This document shows positions 17,604-25,948 of a stretch of 64,000 nucleotides of DNA, piece after piece. The DNA is from Geodermatophilaceae bacterium URHB0062. GTDB lineage: Bacteria; Actinomycetota; Actinomycetes; Mycobacteriales; Geodermatophilaceae. Positions within the stretch are counted from its first letter, which is position 1, and every line of letters begins with the position of its first letter. The stretch covers positions 1 through 64,000 of the forward strand of contig JHVO01000016.1 in the NCBI GenBank assembly GCA_000620185.1, in the 5' to 3' direction. Below the pieces are notes generated by a model. It did not search any database and had not been told where the DNA came from. It saw only the letters and a program-made list of their open reading frames with translations. The position numbers and the translations under genes were made by a program.

Positions 17604-18118
17604 CCGCCTCGGTCGACACCGAACGGACGATCACCGTCACCGTGAACGGTGTTCCACGTGAAGCCACCGTGCCGGTGCGCCGGCTGCTGTCGGACGCGCT
17701 GCGCCACGACCTCGGGCTGACCGGCACGCACGTGGGCTGCGAGCACGGCGTGTGCGGTGCGTGCACCGTGCTGGTGGACGGCGATCCGGTGCGCTCCTGC
17801 CTGATGCTCGCCGTCCAGGTGGACGGTCGCGCCGTGACGACCGTCGAGGGCCTAGCGCGCGACGACAAGCGTGGCGGGCAGCTGCTGCACCCGGTGCAGG
17901 AGGCGTTCCGCGAGTGCCACGCGCTGCAGTGCGGGTTCTGCACGCCGGGCTTCCTCATGACGATCGCCGCGGGGCTCGACAAGCGGGACCCGGCGGCCGA
18001 GCTCACCGAGGAGGAGGTCGACGACATGGTCGGCGGCAACCTCTGCCGGTGCACGGGCTACGCCAACATCAAGAAGGCCGTCCACCACGCCGCCGCGACG
18101 ATGAAGGAGCGGCAGTAA
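17600..18118 (+). CDS. Molybdenum hydroxylase [2Fe-2S] subunit (CoxS type)
   Basis: 172-aa small subunit with both iron-sulfur clusters. The plant-ferredoxin cluster ligands are in GCEHGVCGACTVLVDG with a later Cys (RSCLM). The second cluster has CGFC and CRCTGY. GTG at 17600 overlaps the FAD-subunit stop. The 34-nt gap to the large subunit is the only spacing in this part of the operon. Confidence 0.95.
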   Translation: MTASVDTERTITVTVNGVPREATVPVRRLLSDALRHDLGLTGTHVGCEHGVCGACTVLVDGDPVRSCLMLAVQVDGRAVTTVEGLARDDKRGGQLLHPVQEAFRECHALQCGFCTPGFLMTIAAGLDKRDPAAELTEEEVDDMVGGNLCRCTGYANIKKAVHHAAATMKERQ

Positions 18119-18152
18119 TGGCCATAAGCGCCGCTACGGGAGGTGCGCGGCG

Positions 18153-20573
18153 GTGACGACCAAGCTCTTCGGTGAGCCGGTCCGCCGGCGTGAGGATGCC
18201 CGGCTGATCGTCGGCAAGGGCCGCTACCTCGACGACATCGGGCACAACGCGCTGGCCGCCGCGTTCGTGCGGTCGCCGCACGCCCACGCCCGGGTGGTCG
18301 ACATCGACGTCGAGGGCGCGCTGGACGTCGAGGGCCTCGTCGCCATCTACACCTACGACGACCTCACCGGGCCGATGGCCGAGCCGCTGCCGGTGCTCAT
18401 CCCGCATCCGCAGCTCACGGCACCGCGCACCGGCTACTCGCTGGCCTACGAGAAGGTGCACCACGTCGGCGAGCCGATCGTCATGGTGGTCGCCACCGAC
18501 CGGTACATCGCCGAGGACGCCGCCGAGCGGATCGTCGTCACGTACGAGGAGCTACCGGCGGTCGTCGGGGTCGACGCTGCGCACGAGGCCAGGCACGCCG
18601 TGCACGACGACGTCCCGGACAACGTCTCCGCCCGGCACCACCAGGAGACCGGGGACGTCGAACCGGCGCTGGCCGCCTCACCGCACACGCTGACCTTCAC
18701 GCAGTACATCGAGCGCAGCGCCTCCATGCCCATGGAGGGCCGCGGCGTGCACGCCCACTGGGACGCCGACGACCGGTCGCTGCGGGTCTACACCGCCACC
18801 CAGGCGTCGACGTCGGTGCGCGCGGCGATCGCCGCCAAGCTCGAACTGTCGCTGGACAAGGTCGAGGTGATCGCGCCCGACGTCGGCGGCGGTTTCGGCG
18901 TGAAGATCATGCATCCGTGGCCCGAGGAGCTCCTCGTGCCGATGGCGGCGATGAACCTCGGCGCGGACGTGAAGTGGTCGGAGGACCGCCGGGAGCACTT
19001 CATCTCCTCGGCGCACGAGCGCCAGCAGAAGCAGGAGATCACCGTCGGCTTCGACGACGACGGCCGGCTCACGGCGCTCGACGTCGTCGTCTGGCACGAC
19101 AACGGCGCCTACACGCCGTACGGGATCATCATCCCGATCATCACGGCCACCCAGCTGATCGGGCCGTACGACATCCCCGTGTACCGGGTGCGGGTCGACA
19201 GCGTCTACACGAACACCGTGATCGTCACGCCCTACCGCGGAGCCGGTCGCCCGCAGGCCTGCTACGCGATGGAACGGACGATGGACCGCATCGCCGACGT
19301 CCTCGGGCTGGACCGGGCCGTCGTCCGTGAGCGCAACCTGATCCAGTCCTCGCAGTTCCCGTACGACGCGCACCTGACGTTCCAGGACGGCCGGCCCGTC
19401 GTGTACGACTCAGGTGACTACCCGGGGCTGATGGCCAAGCTGAAGGACCTGGTCGGCTGGTCGGGGGCCGAGGAGCTCCGGGACGACGCCACCGCGCGCG
19501 GCAAGCTGCTCGGCGTCGGGATGGCGATGTACGTGGAGGGCACGGGGCCCGGCCCGTACGAGGGCGGCCACGTGCAGGTGCTCGGCAGCGGCAAGGTGCT
19601 GGTCGCGACGGGTCTGACGTCGCAGGGACAGGGGCACGAGACGTCGTTCGCGCAGATCGTCGCCTCGGAGCTCGGGGTGCCGATCGAGGACGTCGAGGTC
19701 ACCACCGGCGACACCCGGCGCTTCCCGTACGCGGTGGGCACGTTCGCCTCGCGGGCCGCGGTGATGAGCGGGAACGCGATCGCACTGGCGGCGCGGGGCG
19801 TGCGGGAGAAGGCGCTGCGGATCGCAGCCGACGTCCTCGAGGCGTCACCCGACGACCTCGAGATCGAGGACGGCGTGGTGCAGGTGAAGGGCGTCCCGGG
19901 GACGTCGATCCCGCTGCGGACGGTCGCCGTCCTCTCCAACCCGCTGCGGTACGCCTTCGACGAGGCTGCGAAGCAGGCGACCCAGTTCACGTCGCACGAC
20001 GACTCGAAGCCGCCGGTGGCGCCGGGTGATGCGCCCGGGCTGGAGCACCGCGACTACTACTCGCCGCTGCGCTCGACGTTCGCGTCCGGGGCGCATGCCG
20101 CGGTGGTGGAGATCGACCCGGCGACGTGGGAGATCGACGTCGTGAAGTACGCCGTGGTGCACGACTGCGGCAACGTGGTGAACCCGATGATCGTCGAGGG
20201 CCAGGTGCACGGCGGGGTGGCGCAGGGCGTGGGCGGCGCGCTGTACGAGCGGATGGCCTACGACAGCGACGGGCAGCTGCAGAACGCGTCGTTCATGGAC
20301 TTCCTGATGCCGTACGCCTCCGAGGTGCCCGACGTCGTCATCGACCACCAGCAGACGCCGTCGCCGCTGAATCCCCTGGGCATCAAGGGCGCCGGCGAGG
20401 CCGGCGTCATCCCGGGGACGGCGGCGATCGCCTCGGCCATCGAGGACGCCGTGGGACGGCGGATCACGTCGATGCCGATCTCCCCGACCGAGCTGTACGA
20501 CCTGATGCGGAACCCTGCTGCTGAACGGACGGCCGCCTCCGCGGGCCGTGCCGAGAACGGAGTGCTTGCGTGA
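18153..20573 (+). CDS. Molybdenum hydroxylase large (molybdopterin) subunit, form II CoxL-like; candidate uracil/thymine dehydrogenase
   Basis: 806-aa catalytic subunit of a xanthine dehydrogenase/CO dehydrogenase family enzyme. The N-terminal Ald_Xan_dh_C region is followed by Mo-cofactor domains with GGGFGVK, the active-site loop PYRGAGR (360-366) and the catalytic base Glu749 in KGAGEAG. True CO dehydrogenase (form I) has AYRCSFR with the Cys that binds copper; here Gly-Ala replaces it, so it is not CODH. Being in one operon with a uracil-type permease and co-regulated with barbiturase genes suggests it oxidises uracil to barbiturate (or thymine to 5-methylbarbiturate). Xanthine or another N-heterocycle are the main alternatives. 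Confidence 0.9.
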   Translation: MTTKLFGEPVRRREDARLIVGKGRYLDDIGHNALAAAFVRSPHAHARVVDIDVEGALDVEGLVAIYTYDDLTGPMAEPLPVLIPHPQLTAPRTGYSLAYEKVHHVGEPIVMVVATDRYIAEDAAERIVVTYEELPAVVGVDAAHEARHAVHDDVPDNVSARHHQETGDVEPALAASPHTLTFTQYIERSASMPMEGRGVHAHWDADDRSLRVYTATQASTSVRAAIAAKLELSLDKVEVIAPDVGGGFGVKIMHPWPEELLVPMAAMNLGADVKWSEDRREHFISSAHERQQKQEITVGFDDDGRLTALDVVVWHDNGAYTPYGIIIPIITATQLIGPYDIPVYRVRVDSVYTNTVIVTPYRGAGRPQACYAMERTMDRIADVLGLDRAVVRERNLIQSSQFPYDAHLTFQDGRPVVYDSGDYPGLMAKLKDLVGWSGAEELRDDATARGKLLGVGMAMYVEGTGPGPYEGGHVQVLGSGKVLVATGLTSQGQGHETSFAQIVASELGVPIEDVEVTTGDTRRFPYAVGTFASRAAVMSGNAIALAARGVREKALRIAADVLEASPDDLEIEDGVVQVKGVPGTSIPLRTVAVLSNPLRYAFDEAAKQATQFTSHDDSKPPVAPGDAPGLEHRDYYSPLRSTFASGAHAAVVEIDPATWEIDVVKYAVVHDCGNVVNPMIVEGQVHGGVAQGVGGALYERMAYDSDGQLQNASFMDFLMPYASEVPDVVIDHQQTPSPLNPLGIKGAGEAGVIPGTAAIASAIEDAVGRRITSMPISPTELYDLMRNPAAERTAASAGRAENGVLA

Positions 20574-21232
20574 ATCTCGACGGCTCTGCGGTGCTGCACG
20601 CCTCGCCCGACCGGGTGTGGGAGGTCATCACCGACCCTGCCGTGCTGGCGCGGACGATCCCGGGCTGCGAGTCGCTGGAGCAGACCGGCCAGGACGAGTA
20701 CCGGATGAACGTGACGGTCGGCGTCGGGGCGATCCGCGGGACGTACGCGGGTGAGGTCCGGTTGTCAGACCAGCAGCGGCCGAAGTCGTACGTGATGCAC
20801 GCGTCGGGTGCGGGCGGCCCGGGCAACGTGCGCGCGACCGTGACGATCAACCTCGAGGCGGACGGTGACGCGACGGCGCTGACGTACTCGGCGGATGCCG
20901 TTGTCGGCGGGCCGGTCGCGGGCGTGGGCCAGCGGATGATCTCCGGCGTGGCCAAGCGCATGGCCGGTCAGTTCTTCACGGCCATCGACGACGAGCTCAC
21001 CGGCGCGGTGGTGCCGATCGCGTCGGCGCCGTCCGCTGCCGCCGTGAGCGACGCCTCGCTGGCGGCCGCCGGGGCTCCTGCCGCCCCTGCCGTCCGGACG
21101 TTCGCCGGCAAGGCGGGCGTTCCCGCGGGAACGTCCGGCGACGTGCAGACGCTCGCGCTGGGCGCCGTCGGCGGCGCGCTCCTGACGCTGATCGGCGTCC
21201 TGGTCGGGTACCGCCTCGGCCGCCGCGGATAG
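20570..21232 (+). CDS. coxG: CoxG-like SRPBCC protein
   Basis: 220-aa protein whose first 150 residues form a CO dehydrogenase subunit G (SRPBCC) domain: LHASPDRVWEVITDPAVLARTIPGCESLE. An Ala-rich linker follows, and the C terminus carries a membrane segment (about residues 193-215, GAVGGALLTLIGVLVGY) ending in Arg residues. CoxG proteins are thought to anchor the hydroxylase to the membrane and bring it near the quinone pool. GTG start overlaps the large-subunit stop. It closes the operon. Confidence 0.88.
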   Translation: MNLDGSAVLHASPDRVWEVITDPAVLARTIPGCESLEQTGQDEYRMNVTVGVGAIRGTYAGEVRLSDQQRPKSYVMHASGAGGPGNVRATVTINLEADGDATALTYSADAVVGGPVAGVGQRMISGVAKRMAGQFFTAIDDELTGAVVPIASAPSAAAVSDASLAAAGAPAAPAVRTFAGKAGVPAGTSGDVQTLALGAVGGALLTLIGVLVGYRLGRRG

Positions 21233-21506
21233 CGCTACCCGTCAGGAGACCTGGGTCGGAAAGCCACCGCCGCAGGCACTGCGCTGACCCGCAGACGGCG
21301 CCCCGCCCAAGCCGCACGTCTTGACGGCGCTTCCGCGGAAACGTGGTCAGCGTTGATCCGCGTCGCCCATGACCCGTCCACTTGCGGCAGCGGGCACCGA
21401 TTGGAGCGGTCGCGACGTCGGCAAGGACACAGGTCCGGACGATCGCGCCCCCACGGCGACGATTTCGGCGCACCATGGGGGAACGGACCTCGAGGAGGCA
21501 CAGGCG

Positions 21507-21875
21507 ATGGGGGAACTCCAGCCACGGATGCGAGCGGGCGACAAGGACCGACAGCGGGTCGTCGAGCAGCTCGGCAAGCACTTCGGTGAGGGCCGGCTGA
21601 CCATCGAGGAGTTCGACGAGCGGGTCATCCGGGCGCACGCGTCGGTCTACCTCGACGAGCTCCCCGCGTTGACTGCCGACCTGCCCCGCGATCCGGAACC
21701 GCAACGCGGTCCGACGAGGTCGCGGAGGCGAGTGCCCCCCGTCTTCGTCGTGCTCCTCGTGATGCTGCTCGCGTGGTCGATGGTGGCGGCCGTGATCTAC
21801 GGCGTCCCACCGCTCTTCGGTCTTTTCATGCTGTTCCTGTTCCTCCGGCACATGCGGTACAGCCGACGCGGGTGA
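21507..21875 (+). CDS. DUF1707 membrane protein
   Basis: 122-aa protein. Residues about 5-58 match the DUF1707 SHOCT-like domain (MRAGDKDRQRVVEQLGKHFGEGRLTIEEFDERV...LDELPALTADLP). Two closely spaced hydrophobic segments fill most of residues 75-112, and a basic tail follows. ATG 21507 was chosen for its GAGGAGG ribosome binding site and because the domain begins there. The function of DUF1707 proteins is not established. The next gene starts 7 nt after its stop. Confidence 0.82.
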   Translation: MGELQPRMRAGDKDRQRVVEQLGKHFGEGRLTIEEFDERVIRAHASVYLDELPALTADLPRDPEPQRGPTRSRRRVPPVFVVLLVMLLAWSMVAAVIYGVPPLFGLFMLFLFLRHMRYSRRG

Positions 21876-21882
21876 GTGCGCC

Positions 21883-22914
21883 GTGGCGGTGAGGCGGGCG
21901 CTGCCCCGCCGCGCCGGCAGGCGTACCAACCTCGCCCTCCTCGGCCTGCTCCTGCTGGCCTTCGCCACGGGAGTCCTCGCCTACGGCGTCGGCACACCGA
22001 CGGCGGCGACCGTCGTCGTCGCGACCCACGGCGCGGCGGGCCTCGGGCTGCTGCTCCTGGTCCCGTGGAAGTCCGTGATCGTCGGCCGGTCCTGGCCTCG
22101 GGCCGCGAGCACCCGATCGCTCGCGACCGGGCTCGGCGTCCTGGTGGTGTTGACCGTACTGACGGGCGTCCTGCACGCCATCGGCGTCGCGCCGCTCTCG
22201 ATGCTCCTGTTCCACGTCGGCGTCGCCATCTGCGTGGCGCCACTCCTCGTCGTCCACGCCTGGGGACGCGGCCAGCGCCCCCGCCGGACCGACCTCTCCC
22301 GCCGGACGCTGCTCACGACCGGTGCCCTGGCCGTCGGCGCCGCGGCACTCTGGGCCGCTACGGAGGGTGCTCTCGAGCTCACCGGCGCCCCCGGCGCGGA
22401 CCGCCGGGGCACCGGCTCCCTGGAGCACGGCACCGACGACCCCACGGCCATGCCGGTCACCCAGTGGTTCACCGACACCGTGCCCGACCACCCGCTCGAC
22501 GCCCTCACCGTCGTGGCCCGTGGCCGGCGAACCCGGATACCGATCAGCGACCTCGACCGCGGCGACCGCGTCCGCGCCGTCCTCGACTGCACCGGCGGCT
22601 GGTACGCGTCCCAGGACTGGGCCGGCGTGCGCCTCGACCGGCTGCTCGGCGAGGTGACCGGCACGGACCTTCCGGGCGGTGGCAGCGTCGACGTCATCTC
22701 GCGCACCGGCTACCGCCGTCGCCTCCCACTGCGCGACGCCTCGTCCCTGCTGCTGGCGACGTCCGCCGCCGGCGCGCCGCTCTCCGGCGGACACGGCGCA
22801 CCGGTGCGGCTGGTCGCACCAGGACGGCGCGGCTTCTGGTGGGTCAAGTGGGTGGAGCGGATCGAGGTCGTGGACGCGCCGTCGTGGCGGCAGCCCCCCT
22901 TCCCGCTCCAGTGA
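21883..22914 (+). CDS. Membrane-anchored sulfite-oxidase-family molybdopterin oxidoreductase
   Basis: 343-aa protein with four hydrophobic segments in the first 130 residues, then a twin-Arg-like stretch (RRTLLTTG), and a C-terminal SUOX Mo-cofactor domain. The Mo-binding Cys236 lies in LDCTGGWYASQDWAGVRL, and the closing block GHGAPVRLVAPGRRGFWWVKWV is typical. It lacks a separate haem domain. The substrate is unknown; relatives reduce or oxidise small sulfur compounds or oxidised methionine. Its last 71 bp overlap, antisense, the end of the next gene. Confidence 0.83.
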   Translation: MAVRRALPRRAGRRTNLALLGLLLLAFATGVLAYGVGTPTAATVVVATHGAAGLGLLLLVPWKSVIVGRSWPRAASTRSLATGLGVLVVLTVLTGVLHAIGVAPLSMLLFHVGVAICVAPLLVVHAWGRGQRPRRTDLSRRTLLTTGALAVGAAALWAATEGALELTGAPGADRRGTGSLEHGTDDPTAMPVTQWFTDTVPDHPLDALTVVARGRRTRIPISDLDRGDRVRAVLDCTGGWYASQDWAGVRLDRLLGEVTGTDLPGGGSVDVISRTGYRRRLPLRDASSLLLATSAAGAPLSGGHGAPVRLVAPGRRGFWWVKWVERIEVVDAPSWRQPPFPLQ

Positions 22915-23302
22915 CCACGGACCGGCCCGACAGAAGGAGGAGAACCACCGGCAGGACGACGGAGGCGGCCAGCAGGCCCACGAGGACGACCGCTTCCACC
23001 GCGCTCGCGCCGGACAGGTTCCCGAGGTGGAAGACCAGGTGCGGCAGCGAGAAGGCGAGGTAGGCGCACAGCGCGACGCGCATCAGCAGCTTCTCCAGCG
23101 TGACCGCGGCCGCCCCGAGCACGATCGCGAGGCCCAGCGTGGCCCCGCCGAAGTCGCGGAAGAGGTGCTCGCTGAATGGCGGCGTGAGGTCGACGGTCGG
23201 CACGTCGGCGTAGAAGCTCACTGGAAACAGCAGCGTCCATCCGCCGAGCAGTAGTTCCACGCCTGCGAGCACGATCAGTCCGGCGCGCAGCGCCGATCTC
23301 AC
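22844..23302 (-). CDS. Four-helix membrane protein (DUF4345-like), start uncertain
   Basis: Hydrophobic protein of about 152 aa if started at the GTG at 23302; an open frame extends to an ATG at 23419. Membrane segments: near the N terminus (ALRAGLIVLAGVELLLGGWTLL), then GGATLGLAIVLGAAAVTLE, LCAYLAFSLPHLVFH and VEAVVLVGLLAASVVLPVVLLLL. A soluble stretch with DVPTVDLTPPFSEHLFRDFG lies between the first two. The layout resembles small DUF4345-type proteins. The basic, Pro-rich C terminus overlaps the oxidoreductase gene tail to tail. Function unknown. Confidence 0.62.
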   Translation of the reverse strand: MRSALRAGLIVLAGVELLLGGWTLLFPVSFYADVPTVDLTPPFSEHLFRDFGGATLGLAIVLGAAAVTLEKLLMRVALCAYLAFSLPHLVFHLGNLSGASAVEAVVLVGLLAASVVLPVVLLLLSGRSVVTGAGRGAAATTARPRPRSAPPT

Positions 23303-23561
23303 GGCACGACCCGGGTGGACGCGGCCAGATGCTCCTCGAAGGTGACGACGCCATACTCCGGCCCCGGCACGAACTGATGGCGCCCCACCGGCCAGCTGCT
23401 CGTCGCCGTCCTCGGACACCCGGTGATCGTGTCAGGCGGCCCGACGACGCACCGTGGTGGCGTCAGGCTCCGTCCCGCTCCGGTGAGGGCCTCACTGGAC
23501 CGACGGGCATCATCGGCCGGCGAAGAAGTCCGGCCAACGGCCGCAGAACCGAGGGACGCCC

Positions 23562-23960
23562 ATGACCACCGCAACGCCCACGGCTCACCGCGAGCACCCC
23601 GTCGTCAGCAGGACTCGGCAGAAGCGTGCCGAGGACCTGCAGCTCAGGGTTGCCGACGCGATCACCGCCTTCGCCGGGTCGATGCCGTTCGTCTACGTGC
23701 ACATCGTTGTCTTCGCGGTGTGGATGCTGTTCGTCGAGAACAGCCCCTGGCCGACACTCACGCTCGTCGTGTCGCTGGAGGCGATCTTCCTGTCGACCTT
23801 CGTGATGATCGGCCAGAACCGGGCGGCGGCCTTCCAACAGGCCAAGGCGAACCACGATTTCTTGGAACAGGAGCTCGAGCTCAAGACCAACACCCAGCTC
23901 ACCCGCGAGATCCACGTGCTGACGACGGAGCTGCACCGTCGCGTGATCGACGGCAGCTGA
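23562..23960 (+). CDS. DUF1003 membrane protein
   Basis: 132-aa protein with the DUF1003 pattern: a charged N terminus (QKRAEDLQLRVADAITAFAGS), two membrane segments (FVYVHIVVFAVWMLF and LVVSLEAIFLSTFVMI), then GQNRAAAFQQAKANHDFLEQELELK and a helical cytosolic tail. The family is widespread and its role is not known. It is a single gene followed by hairpins and a terminator. Confidence 0.85.
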   Translation: MTTATPTAHREHPVVSRTRQKRAEDLQLRVADAITAFAGSMPFVYVHIVVFAVWMLFVENSPWPTLTLVVSLEAIFLSTFVMIGQNRAAAFQQAKANHDFLEQELELKTNTQLTREIHVLTTELHRRVIDGS

Positions 23961-23972
23961 GCTCGGACGCGA

Positions 23973-24030
23973 CGTTCCTGTGGGAACGCCGGTGCACGGT
24001 GAGCGGCGTGACGGCATTCCCGCAGGAACG
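23973..24030. repeat. Pair of GTTCC-type palindromes
   Basis: Two short palindromes, CGTTCCTGTGGGAACG (23973-23988) and CATTCCCGCAGGAACG (24015-24030), which are inverted copies of each other over about 20 bp. A third, very similar copy (GCGTTCCCGCGGGAACG) lies inside coxG at 21117-21133. They look like a small dispersed palindromic element. Confidence 0.5.
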
Positions 24031-24035
24031 CGGAA

Positions 24036-24064
24036 CGGCCCCTCCCGGAATGCGGGAGGGGCCG
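24036..24064. terminator. Bidirectional terminator
   Basis: Perfect 12-bp stem CGGCCCCTCCCG / CGGGAGGGGCCG with a GAATG loop, between the convergent DUF1003 and ABC permease genes. Confidence 0.85.
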
Positions 24065-24077
24065 ACCTCGTGTGCGT

Positions 24078-24830
24078 TCAGGACACCTGCCGCCGGCGGG
24101 TCATGACTGCGCCGGCGACCAGGGCAACCCCCATCCATGCGCTCAGGATCAGGATCGACTGGGTCGTCGCCTGTCCTTGGGCCAGCGCCAGCGTCGCACC
24201 GGCCGGGTCGATCTTGTCGCCGATCTCCGGCTTGAACGTCCGCAGCACCGGGATCCCTCCGAGAATCACCAGATACAGCCCGGTCAGCGCCGCCGGCGTG
24301 TTCGCCGTCGCCGCACCGACACCGGCGCCGATCACCGCGAACGCAGCGCCCGCGGCCACCACGGCGCCGAACGCCAGTCCGACCCCGGCCCACGAGGCGC
24401 CGCTCACCAGCAGGGCCAGCACACCGGCCACCAGGGCGGCCGCCATGGCCGCGAACGCGGCTCCCATCAGGGCCACCGCGACCGCCTTCGTCGCCAGCAC
24501 CCGGCCGCGATGCGGCACGAGCAGGTACGTCGTCTGCACCGTCCGGTGGCTCCACTCCCCCGCGGTCGACAGCACGCCGAACGACAGCAGCACCAGGCCG
24601 GTCAGCATGCCCAGCGCGCCCAGCGGCCCGGTAACGGAGCCCAGCGGCTCGCTGCTGGCGGTGGCGGCCACCGCCGCCGCGGCCGGCGCCAGCAGTATCG
24701 ACGCCGCCGCCAGCGACTTCCCCGACCGGGTGGACAGCGATTTGCGGATCTCCAGCCCCACCAAGGAGGGCACGGAGGCTCCGGTGGACCGGACGGCGGG
24801 CCCGGGTGCCTCGATCAAGGTGTTCGTCAT
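24078..24830 (-). CDS. ABC-2 type transporter permease
   Basis: 250-aa membrane subunit with six hydrophobic segments. The first soluble part ends VGLEIRKSLSTRSG, the usual lead into helix one of ABC-2 permeases, followed by EWSHRTVQTTYLLVPHRGRVLATKA. ATG 24830 is preceded by AAGGAG. It follows the ATPase gene by 50 nt in the same operon. With the two-component genes transcribed divergently it forms a self-contained, probably inducible export system; the substrate is unknown. Confidence 0.85.
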   Translation of the reverse strand: MTNTLIEAPGPAVRSTGASVPSLVGLEIRKSLSTRSGKSLAAASILLAPAAAAVAATASSEPLGSVTGPLGALGMLTGLVLLSFGVLSTAGEWSHRTVQTTYLLVPHRGRVLATKAVAVALMGAAFAAMAAALVAGVLALLVSGASWAGVGLAFGAVVAAGAAFAVIGAGVGAATANTPAALTGLYLVILGGIPVLRTFKPEIGDKIDPAGATLALAQGQATTQSILILSAWMGVALVAGAVMTRRRQVS

Positions 24831-24880
24831 TGCAGGCTCCTTCGAAGCCGTAGGAACGGTGAGGGTGTGCGCGGCGGCGG

Positions 24881-25756
24881 TCATGCCGCGGTGGTGAGCT
24901 GGAAGAAGAGGTCCTCGAGGCCACGCTCGGTCGGCCGGAGCTCGGTGAGCACGTGTCCACCGGCGGCGGCGACCGCGAACACCTGCGACGCATCCGCGCC
25001 GGCCACCACCAGGGCGCCGTCCGCGGTCGCCTCGACCCGCAGTCCGGCCGCTGCAAGGTCCGCCGCCAGGGACGGGGCGTCGACCGCGCGCACCGTCGTC
25101 CCGTCGCCGGCCAGCAGCGTGGCGACAGGCCCGTCGGCCACGATCCGGCCCTCGCCGATCACCAGCAGCCGGTCGACGGTGTGTTCGACCTCGTTCAGCA
25201 GGTGCGACGACAGCAGCACGGTCCCGCCGCGCGCCGCGTGCGTCCGCAGCAGGTCGCGCATCCAGCGGATGCCCTCCGGGTCCAGCCCGTTGGCCGGCTC
25301 GTCGAACACCAGCACCGGCGGATCCGCCAGCAGAGCCCCCGCGATCCCCAGCCGCTGGCGCATGCCCAGGGAGTAGCCGCCGATTCGACGGCCCGCTGCG
25401 TCCGACAGCCCCACCATGTCGAGCACCTCGTCCACGCGGGACGCCGGAACCCCCACCGCCGAGGCGAGCAGGCGCAGGTGGGTGCGACCCGTCCGTCCCG
25501 GATGCACCGCGGAGGCGTCGAGCAGCGTGCCGACAACGGCCCCCGGGTTGGGCAGCTCCGCGTACAGCTTGCCGTCGATGACCGCCGAACCCGCCGTCGG
25601 TGCGACGAGGCTCGTCATCATCCGCATCGTCGTCGTCTTTCCAGCGCCGTTCGGCCCGAGGAAGCCGGTCACCGTGCCGGGCTCCAGGTCGAACGACACG
25701 TGGTCGACGACGGTCCGCTCGCCGTACCTCTTGGTCAGTCCGCTGACCGTGATCAT
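24881..25756 (-). CDS. ABC transporter ATP-binding protein
   Basis: 291-aa ATPase. Walker A GPNGAGKTT, signature LGMRQRLGIAGALL in the diverged form usual for drug/lantibiotic-type exporters, Walker B VLVFDEPANGLDPEG and switch SSHLL are present. A C-terminal regulatory extension of about 80 residues ends RGLEDLFFQLTTAA. ATG 25756 (MITVSGLTKRYG) has an AAGGAG ribosome binding site. It is first in the operon with the permease. Confidence 0.92.
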   Translation of the reverse strand: MITVSGLTKRYGERTVVDHVSFDLEPGTVTGFLGPNGAGKTTTMRMMTSLVAPTAGSAVIDGKLYAELPNPGAVVGTLLDASAVHPGRTGRTHLRLLASAVGVPASRVDEVLDMVGLSDAAGRRIGGYSLGMRQRLGIAGALLADPPVLVFDEPANGLDPEGIRWMRDLLRTHAARGGTVLLSSHLLNEVEHTVDRLLVIGEGRIVADGPVATLLAGDGTTVRAVDAPSLAADLAAAGLRVEATADGALVVAGADASQVFAVAAAGGHVLTELRPTERGLEDLFFQLTTAA

Positions 25757-25948
25757 CTCGGTTCTCCTTGTCGGTTCCGCGCTCTGCGGTGTCACGGCAG
25801 AGAGAACCGCCCCGAGGTCCCTGTTCGCGTCGGTCGCAAGCCTCGAACGCGCTGGTCGGACGGTGGATCCGCGTCATCCGAAAGTTGACGGCGACGGTCA
25901 TCGCGCGGCCGACCCGACGACCCGCACCGCCGTCCTACGCTCGCCGCC

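Noticed and set aside
18153-20573. Aerobic carbon monoxide dehydrogenase
   Set aside because: The active-site loop is PYRGAGR, not AYRCSFR; the copper-binding Cys is absent, so the form I CODH reaction is not supported despite CoxM-S-L-G gene order.
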